Shown in pieces: positions 1 to 4,294 of a DNA stretch of 6,310 nucleotides (position 1 is its first letter; each line of letters opens with the position of its first letter). The DNA is taken from contig JAGRBY010000427.1 in assembly GCA_020433835.1 (NCBI GenBank), positions 1-6,310 on the forward strand. Reading direction: 5' to 3'. The notes under the pieces are model-generated. The model did not search any database and was not told where the DNA came from. It saw only the letters and a program-made list of their open reading frames with translations. The translations under genes and the position numbers were made by a program. This DNA comes from Anaerolineae bacterium (lineage in GTDB: Bacteria; Chloroflexota; Anaerolineae; 4572-78; J111).

Positions 1-2709
1 TACACGGTCGATCCGGAAGGTTCGGTTAGCATCATCGACCTCTCCGGCGGGGTTGAGGCCGCTACCATCACCACGGCCGATTTCAACGCTTTCGACGAGC
101 AAATCGATAGCCTGAAAGCGTCCGGCGTACGCATCTTTGGCCCGGATGCCACCGTCTCGCAAGATTTGGAGCCGGAATATATCGCCGTTTCGCCCGACTC
201 GGCCACCGCCTATGTGTCGCTGCAAGAGGCCAACGCTTTGGCCATGGTCGATATTAACGGCGGCACTGTGACCAATATTGTGCCGCTGGGCTTCAAAGAT
301 TACTCGGCCAGCCTTGAGACGTTCGACTTTGCCAACCTGCCGACGCTCGGCACCACGGCTGCCGGACAAGAAATCACGTTGGGCGGCTTCTCCGGCCTCT
401 ACTTTGAAGGCGTCAACCCGGTCAACGGCAACCTCATCTTCGTCACCCATCCCGACCGCGGCCCCAACGCCGAACCGGTCGACACCGACGGCGATGGTGC
501 CAATGAACGCCCCTTCCCCTTACCTGATTTTCAGTCCAAAATCATCCGTTTTGAAGCCAATCCGGCCACCGGCACCGCCGAAGTCATCGAGCAAATCGGC
601 CTAACCCGCGCCGATGGGTCGCCCATCACCGGCCTGCCCAACCTGGCCGGCGACAGCGGCCTGGCCTATGCCGATGAGGTTCCCATCGATTTGCAAGGCA
701 ACACCCTCGATTACGATCCGTATGGTGCGGATATGGAAGGTATCGTCATTGCTCCCGATGGCTCTTACTGGATGGTTGATGAATATCGCCCGGCTATCTA
801 CCACTTTGACGCATCCGGCGTGTTAATCGACCGCTTTGTACCGGAAGGTTCCAACGATAGCGGCGTAGACGTCGGCACCGAAGCGATCCCGGCTGTCTTT
901 GCTCAACGCCGTGCTAACCGTGGCTTTGAGGCGGTTGCCTATGAAGACGGCAAGCTCTACGCCTTCATCCAAAGCCCCATCGACAATCCCGATGTCGCTA
1001 ACGATGCCAACTCGAAAGCTTCAATTGTCAATCGCATTGTGGAGTTCGACACCGCGACCGGCACCACCACCGGCCAATATGTTTACCTCATCGAAGGTGG
1101 GGCCAGCGATAAAATCGGCGATGCCGTTTCAATTGGCAACGGCGAGATGCTGGTCATCGAACGCGACAGCGCGGTCGGTGCCGGAGCGCTCAAGAAAGTG
1201 TTCCACATCAGCCTCGATGGCGCGACCAATGTGAATGATCTGGATGACAGCATTGTTGGTCCGGGCGGCACGCTGGAAAGCCTCGATGCTGATGGGTTGG
1301 CCGCGGCCGGTATCGAGCCGGTGAAGAAGGTTCTCTATGTCGATTTAATTGCGGAAGGATACGTGGCCGGCGACAAGGCGGAAGGTCTGGCGCTCATCGA
1401 TGAAAATAGAATTGCTGTCCTCAACGACAATGACTTCCAACTGCTCGGCACCTTTGATGTTGAAACCGGACTGCTCGATGACAACCCCGATCCCGTTCAG
1501 CCGGTGCTGGGTATCATCACCCTGAACAACGTACTCGATGCCAGCAACGAAGACGGAATGATCAACCTCACCAGTTGGCCGGTTAAAGGTATGTATATGC
1601 CCGATGCCGTTGCGACTTTCGAGGCCAACGGACAAACCTACATCATCTCGGCCAACGAAGGCGACAGCCGCGACTACGACGGCTTTAGCGAGGAAACCAC
1701 TGTCGGCGAGGTCGAACTCGATCCCGACGCCTTCCCCAACGCCGAAGCGCTGCAAGCACCATCGGCCATCGGAAATTTGCTTATTACCAGCACCCTGGGC
1801 GATACCGACGGCGACGGCGATTATGATGAGCTTTACGCTTTTGGCGGCCGCTCCTTCTCGATTTGGGATACCAACGGCAATCTGGTCTACGACAGCGGCT
1901 CGATGATCGAGCAAGTTACGGCCGCGGCCTTCCCCGACTATTTCAATGCCACCAACGACGCCAGCGATTTTGATGATCGCAGCGACAGCAAAGGCCCCGA
2001 ACCGGAAGGCGTCACCACCGGTATTATCGACGGCCGAACCTACGCCTTCATCGGCCTGGAGCGCATGGGCGGGATTGTGACCGTCGATGTAACCGACCCG
2101 ACAGCTCCCACCTTTGTTGATTACATCAACAACCGCGACTTCACCGGCGACGCCGAAGCCGGAACCGCCGGCGACCTGGCTCCTGAAGGTATCGTCTTCA
2201 TCGCCGCCGATGACAGCCCCACCGGACAACCTCTACTCGCCGTCGCTAACGAGGTCAGCGGCAGCACGACCCTCTACGAAATCACCGTTGCTGTGACTGA
2301 GCCTGCTGTTGAAGCTGAGACTGAAGAATCAGTGGATTCATCCGAAGGTGGGGTTGATGCCGAAACCGAAGAAGTTGCAGAAGATAGTGCTATGGAAGCC
2401 CCTGAAGCCGACAACGAAGCAAGTGAAGCAATCGATCAGGCTGAAGAAGCAACGGATGAGGAAGTCGTAGAAGGCGTTCTCATCAAAAACTTCGCCGGCG
2501 CTGAATTGACCTTTACAATTGAGAGTCAACAAATTACCATCGCAAATGAAAGCGAAGAAACAATTTCACTTTCGCCTGGACGCTATACCTACACCGGCAG
2601 CACTCCGCAGGGAGCCGTTTCCGGTGAATTTATAGTACCTACAGGCGGTCAAGTGCAACTGACGTTATACTTTGATGGCAACGGTATGATGAATAGCTAT
2701 CAGGAGTAA
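1..2709 (+). CDS. Exported choice-of-anchor I beta-propeller protein with inserted phytase-like domain (5'-truncated)
   Basis: Frame 1 is open from the first base to the TAA at 2707-2709, giving 902 residues without the N-terminus. A TTG at 166 is in frame, but conserved family sequence precedes it (DPEGSVSIIDL at residues 5-15, GVRIFGPDATVSQDLEPEY from 42), so it is not the start. Residues are counted from base 1. Choice-of-anchor I sequence fills about 1-102 and resumes at about 503-765 with ANEGDSRDYDG (551-561), FGGRSFSIWD (614-623), KGPEPEGV (664-671), LAPEG (726-730) and ANEVSGSTT. Between them, about 103-490 matches the phytase-like/esterase-like family (PF13449 type): GGFSGL (128-133), DRGPN (152-156), DMEG (244-247), DEYRP (260-264), GFEAV (308-312), ERDS, and AEGLALID. 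DTDGDG stretches at 161-166 and 601-606 look like calcium-binding loops. An acidic linker (766-824) and a small C-terminal domain (825-902) follow. A secreted or surface location and a phosphoester-type activity are inferred from the families; the substrate is unknown. Confidence 0.88.
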   Translation, partial: YTVDPEGSVSIIDLSGGVEAATITTADFNAFDEQIDSLKASGVRIFGPDATVSQDLEPEYIAVSPDSATAYVSLQEANALAMVDINGGTVTNIVPLGFKDYSASLETFDFANLPTLGTTAAGQEITLGGFSGLYFEGVNPVNGNLIFVTHPDRGPNAEPVDTDGDGANERPFPLPDFQSKIIRFEANPATGTAEVIEQIGLTRADGSPITGLPNLAGDSGLAYADEVPIDLQGNTLDYDPYGADMEGIVIAPDGSYWMVDEYRPAIYHFDASGVLIDRFVPEGSNDSGVDVGTEAIPAVFAQRRANRGFEAVAYEDGKLYAFIQSPIDNPDVANDANSKASIVNRIVEFDTATGTTTGQYVYLIEGGASDKIGDAVSIGNGEMLVIERDSAVGAGALKKVFHISLDGATNVNDLDDSIVGPGGTLESLDADGLAAAGIEPVKKVLYVDLIAEGYVAGDKAEGLALIDENRIAVLNDNDFQLLGTFDVETGLLDDNPDPVQPVLGIITLNNVLDASNEDGMINLTSWPVKGMYMPDAVATFEANGQTYIISANEGDSRDYDGFSEETTVGEVELDPDAFPNAEALQAPSAIGNLLITSTLGDTDGDGDYDELYAFGGRSFSIWDTNGNLVYDSGSMIEQVTAAAFPDYFNATNDASDFDDRSDSKGPEPEGVTTGIIDGRTYAFIGLERMGGIVTVDVTDPTAPTFVDYINNRDFTGDAEAGTAGDLAPEGIVFIAADDSPTGQPLLAVANEVSGSTTLYEITVAVTEPAVEAETEESVDSSEGGVDAETEEVAEDSAMEAPEADNEASEAIDQAEEATDEEVVEGVLIKNFAGAELTFTIESQQITIANESEETISLSPGRYTYTGSTPQGAVSGEFIVPTGGQVQLTLYFDGNGMMNSYQE
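2296..2472 (+). other. Acidic low-complexity linker inside the exported protein
   Basis: Codons 766-824 encode a stretch made almost only of Glu, Ala, Asp, Ser, Val and Thr (for example VEAETEESVDSSEGG and DQAEEATDEEVVEG). It has no hydrophobic core and separates the propeller from the last domain. At base level this part is GAA-rich and visibly lower in GC than the upstream GCC/GGC-rich codons, so it may have been added or may evolve faster. A flexible, negatively charged spacer is the likely role. Confidence 0.75.
2473..2706 (+). other. Small C-terminal beta domain of the exported protein
   Basis: Residues 825-902 alternate short hydrophobic strands and turns (GVLIKNFAGAELTFTIE, TISLSPGRYTYTGS, GEFIVPTGGQVQLTLYF). 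This reads as a small beta sandwich. The 'SPGRYTYT' turn resembles C-terminal modules I associate with exported proteins of Chloroflexota-like bacteria; that is recollection, not a search result. No LPXTG, PEP-CTERM or type 9 sorting signal is visible, and the protein ends in a polar tail (NGMMNSYQE). An anchoring or carbohydrate-binding role is possible but unproven. Confidence 0.5.
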
Positions 2710-2761
2710 TTTTTTAAGTTTGTAAAATATATCCTTAGAAATTGAATATTAGAAGAAACAC

Positions 2762-2792
2762 AAAAATCCCCCGGCTTTGCTGGGGGATTTTT
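2762..2792 (+). terminator. Strong intrinsic terminator after the exported protein gene
   Basis: AAAAATCCCCC (2762-2772) is a perfect 11-bp inverted match to GGGGGATTTTT (2782-2792). The inner bases GGC/GCT can extend the stem around a TTT loop. It starts 52 bases after the stop codon. The 3' arm ends in five T residues and the 5' arm begins with five A residues, so it could also work on the minus strand. It closes the upstream transcription unit. Confidence 0.9.
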
Positions 2793-2887
2793 GCTCGTCA
2801 GCCCTAGTTTGTGGTGATGCCGTTGAGTCGTCTCGGAAACGGAGGTTGTTGTCGAAAATGCAATTGCTGGTGTAGGATGAATTCGGT

Positions 2888-2955
2888 GTCGATGTCGTAA
2901 GCTGTAGTCGATGTCGTTGTCGTTATCGCAGTTGTCGATGGTGTCGTAGTCGGTG
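2888..2955. repeat. Degenerate GTCG-rich short tandem repeat block
   Basis: The tetramer GTCG begins at 2888, 2894, 2907, 2913, 2919, 2934, 2943 and 2949, with ATCG at 2925. The spacing is mostly 6 or 9 bases, and the units read GTCGAT, GTCGTT or GTCGTA. GTCGATGTCGT occurs exactly twice, at 2888-2898 and 2907-2917. It looks like a decayed hexamer or trinucleotide array. Its three-base phase is what produces the repetitive Asp/Asn peptides on the opposite strand, and I do not treat these as a gene. Confidence 0.65.
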
Positions 2956-3118
2956 TTTTCGAAGTTCTGGAACAGATGCACGTTGCTGATGGCAGATGGA
3001 GTAGGTGATCAAAAGACGAGGCACAAGTACAAATTGAGGTAGACGTTGGGTATTGAGCTTGGATACGGGTCGCTGCTTGAAATTGCGGCTGACGGTTACC
3101 ACACATATTCAGTTATCT

Positions 3119-3152
3119 GTTGAGTTGTGAGGTTGTGCAGGGGCAACTCAAC
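3119..3152. repeat. 9-bp perfect inverted repeat (hairpin)
   Basis: GTTGAGTTG (3119-3127) is matched by its exact reverse complement CAACTCAAC (3144-3152) around a 16-base GT-rich loop. No T-run follows immediately, so it is not a standard intrinsic terminator. The segment around GCAGGGGCAACTC resembles dispersed intergenic repeat remnants found in many environmental genomes. That link is only an impression. Confidence 0.55.
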
Positions 3153-3199
3153 TTTCTGACCTTATAATACAATAAAGTAAATCGTCTGAACAGTGAAAA

Positions 3200-3239
3200 A
3201 AGTACCTAATATTTTAGTCTGTTAGTACTTATTTTTTTT
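3200..3239 (+). terminator. AT-rich hairpin followed by T8, possible terminator
   Basis: AAGTAC (3200-3205) and TAA (3207-3209), with C3206 bulged, pair with TTAGTACTT (3222-3230) around a 12-base loop. One A and eight T residues follow (3232-3239). The shape is that of an intrinsic terminator reading on the plus strand, but the stem is weak and there is no clear plus-strand gene just upstream. Confidence 0.4.
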
Positions 3240-3304
3240 GCCCGAAAGTCACATGTTAAATGTACCATGGTCACATGGGCTACATCAAAGTGAGAGGAAA
3301 CAAT

Positions 3305-3341
3305 AAAAAAGGATATATCTATTATGAATGACATATCCTTT
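3305..3341 (-). terminator. Probable terminator of the DUF218 gene
   Basis: AAAGGATAT (3308-3316) and ATATCCTTT (3333-3341) form a perfect 9-bp stem with a 16-base loop. Read on the minus strand, the second arm runs directly into a T6 tract (complement of 3305-3310). It lies 30 bases after the stop codon of the minus-strand gene, the expected place for its terminator. The stem is AT-rich, so termination may be incomplete. Confidence 0.6.
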
Positions 3342-3370
3342 AAGTATTCGAATTGGATTGAGCCGGAGTG

Positions 3371-4111
3371 TTAGTAAGTTTCCGGACGCAATACGCGGGT
3401 TAGACGACGCTCAAGGCGTCCACGATTGTCAAGCCGATGCGCTTGCATAAGCATCCACTCAACGCAGTGCTCACGTAGCAAATCAAAGTGTTGGGGTTGC
3501 GAGGTCTCAATAATGGTACGCAGATGGTTCAACAAGGCTTCGCCGCCCGGCGGGAAGGCAATTTCGGTGAGGATATCAGGGTGAACGGGAATAACCATCG
3601 CATCCGGCAGAACTTCGTTAAAGTAAATTTGAGCGCGATGGGCGTGGTATAAGTGGGTAATAACAAATATACGGGCAAAGTCATACGCGCGGTTAATGGC
3701 ACGCACGGAACGCACTTCTAAAAGAGTGCAGTTTGACTTTTGCCGTAATATTAAGAAATCGTCGGGAATGCCAAACTCTTCGACTAAAGTCTTTTTTACA
3801 CTATCAACATCCGGTATGCGCTTACGGCTATGTATATCGGATGCCACAAACATGAGATAGGGTTTTGGTTGAGGAGCGCTGTACCATAACGCCGCAGCCA
3901 TCGCTATTCGTCCATGAAGCTGCTTATTTTCTTTCTTTGTCCCCTGACGTTTCCCCATAATTAAAATGCCGGAGGGTTTTTGAGGCCATATAAGACCCTT
4001 TTTCTCAGCCGTTGTGATGTCGTTAGAGAACGGATTCACGTAGATTCTCCCTGGCAATAAAAACAGTCTGTCCGTAACTGTTTTACGTCTTCCTTCAGCA
4101 ATGCAAAACAT
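3371..4111 (-). CDS. DUF218 (YdcF/ElyC/SanA-like) domain protein
   Basis: The protein has 246 residues. It matches the DUF218 pattern: a first strand ending in glycine (GILIMGKRQ, 48-56), an R/A helix (LHGRIAMAAALWY, 65-77), a second strand (YLMFVASD, 85-92), then FGIP (113-116) followed by a polar S-N-C-T-x-x-E segment (126-132), and the signature ITHLYHAHRA (151-160), which corresponds to the family TSxxHxxRA. The usual 'SGG...E' part is altered, with Asp (D101/D103) about where Glu is expected. There is no signal peptide or membrane segment, unlike SanA or ElyC, so it is probably cytoplasmic. Family members have been linked to envelope homeostasis, and YdcF binds S-adenosylmethionine; the reaction here is unknown. 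ATG at 4111 lacks a clear Shine-Dalgarno sequence. GTG at 4039 has GGGAGA six bases upstream and would give 222 residues with the whole domain. The gene is transcribed alone, divergently from the permease. Confidence 0.75.
   Translation of the reverse strand: MFCIAEGRRKTVTDRLFLLPGRIYVNPFSNDITTAEKKGLIWPQKPSGILIMGKRQGTKKENKQLHGRIAMAAALWYSAPQPKPYLMFVASDIHSRKRIPDVDSVKKTLVEEFGIPDDFLILRQKSNCTLLEVRSVRAINRAYDFARIFVITHLYHAHRAQIYFNEVLPDAMVIPVHPDILTEIAFPPGGEALLNHLRTIIETSQPQHFDLLREHCVEWMLMQAHRLDNRGRLERRLTRVLRPETY
4040..4051 (-). promoter_or_regulatory. Shine-Dalgarno supporting an alternative GTG start at 4039
   Basis: On the minus strand GGGAGA (complement of 4046-4051) lies six bases before a GTG codon (complement of 4037-4039) in the frame of the DUF218 gene. 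The ATG at 4111 has only an A-rich leader and no GGAG-like motif. The conserved domain starts well after either codon, so domain content does not decide between them. Confidence 0.4.
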
Positions 4112-4134
4112 TGGAAATATTTTTTCTGCCCACT

Positions 4135-4162
4135 ATCATACCATGCTCCACTCTTTCTTCAA
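4135..4162 (-). promoter_or_regulatory. Putative sigma-70 promoter of the DUF218 gene
   Basis: Read on the minus strand, TTGAAG (complement of 4157-4162) is followed after 16 bases by TATGAT (complement of 4135-4140). Transcription would start near 4128, about 17 bases before the ATG at 4111. The boxes fit the consensus moderately well and the location is right, but AT-rich DNA gives such matches by chance. Confidence 0.45.
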
Positions 4163-4201
4163 GTCTCTCATCGAAAATTTAATAAAGCTCTGTTTAGGGT
4201 G

Positions 4202-4230
4202 TTGACAACGGAGAAAAGAGAGAGTAAAAT
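4202..4230 (+). promoter_or_regulatory. Near-consensus sigma-70 promoter of the ABC permease
   Basis: TTGACA (4202-4207) matches the -35 consensus exactly. The -10 box TAAAAT (4225-4230) follows at the ideal 17-base spacing. Transcription is expected to start near 4236-4238, leaving a leader of about 58 bases before the ATG at 4295. Such a strong promoter fits a gene normally held off by a repressor. Confidence 0.8.
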
Positions 4231-4232
4231 AA

Positions 4233-4254
4233 AATGAGTGAGCGCTCAATCATT
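4233..4254. promoter_or_regulatory. TetR-type operator palindrome
   Basis: The left arm AATGAGTGAGC (4233-4243) and the reverse complement of the right arm, AATGATTGAGC (4244-4254), agree at 10 of 11 positions. The TGAGTGAGC/GCTCAATCA form is typical of operators bound by TetR-family repressors that control transport genes. It starts two bases after the -10 box and covers the predicted transcription start, so a bound dimer would block the permease promoter. A further GCTCAC half-site occurs at 4268-4273. No TetR gene is in the window. Confidence 0.75.
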
Positions 4255-4281
4255 AAAATAAATAACCGCTCACAGTTAAAC

Positions 4282-4287
4282 AGGTGG
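4282..4287 (+). promoter_or_regulatory. Ribosome binding site of the ABC permease
   Basis: AGGTGG ends seven bases before the ATG at 4295. An in-frame TAA at 4277-4279 rules out any earlier in-frame ATG or GTG start, so together they fix the start codon. Confidence 0.8.
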
Positions 4288-4294
4288 TTATCTG

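Larger units (their letters stand above)
2793..3370. other. Long gene-free spacer
   Basis: These 578 bases between the plus-strand terminator and the minus-strand DUF218 gene contain no credible coding region. Minus-strand open frames at 2700-2981 and 2804-3106 translate to low-complexity peptides (runs of Asp/Asn/Tyr, or Ser/Thr), have no domain-like pattern and overlap the terminator or repeat block. The left half is GT-rich and repetitive. The right half, from about 3155, is AT-rich and holds several small hairpins, listed separately. Confidence 0.7.

Noticed and set aside
166..168. TTG as the start codon of the exported protein
   Set aside because: The frame is open back to base 1 and encodes conserved family sequence upstream of this codon; it also lacks a Shine-Dalgarno sequence.
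1345..2229. 294-codon open frame on the minus strand
   Set aside because: It lies entirely antisense to the conserved propeller/phytase-like gene and its translation is Gly/Val/Ala-rich without any recognisable domain; it is a by-product of GC-rich codons.
2888..2955. CRISPR array
   Set aside because: The repeat units are 6-9 bases and degenerate, with no unique spacers of 25-40 bases and no cas genes nearby.
2804..3106. Minus-strand open frame in the spacer
   Set aside because: Its product is a low-complexity Thr/Ser/Cys peptide created by the GTCG repeats; there is no ribosome binding site and no domain pattern.
3163..3168. Perfect TATAAT as a stand-alone promoter
   Set aside because: No acceptable -35 box lies 16-18 bases upstream and no gene follows on the plus strand; kept only as part of a low-interest finding.
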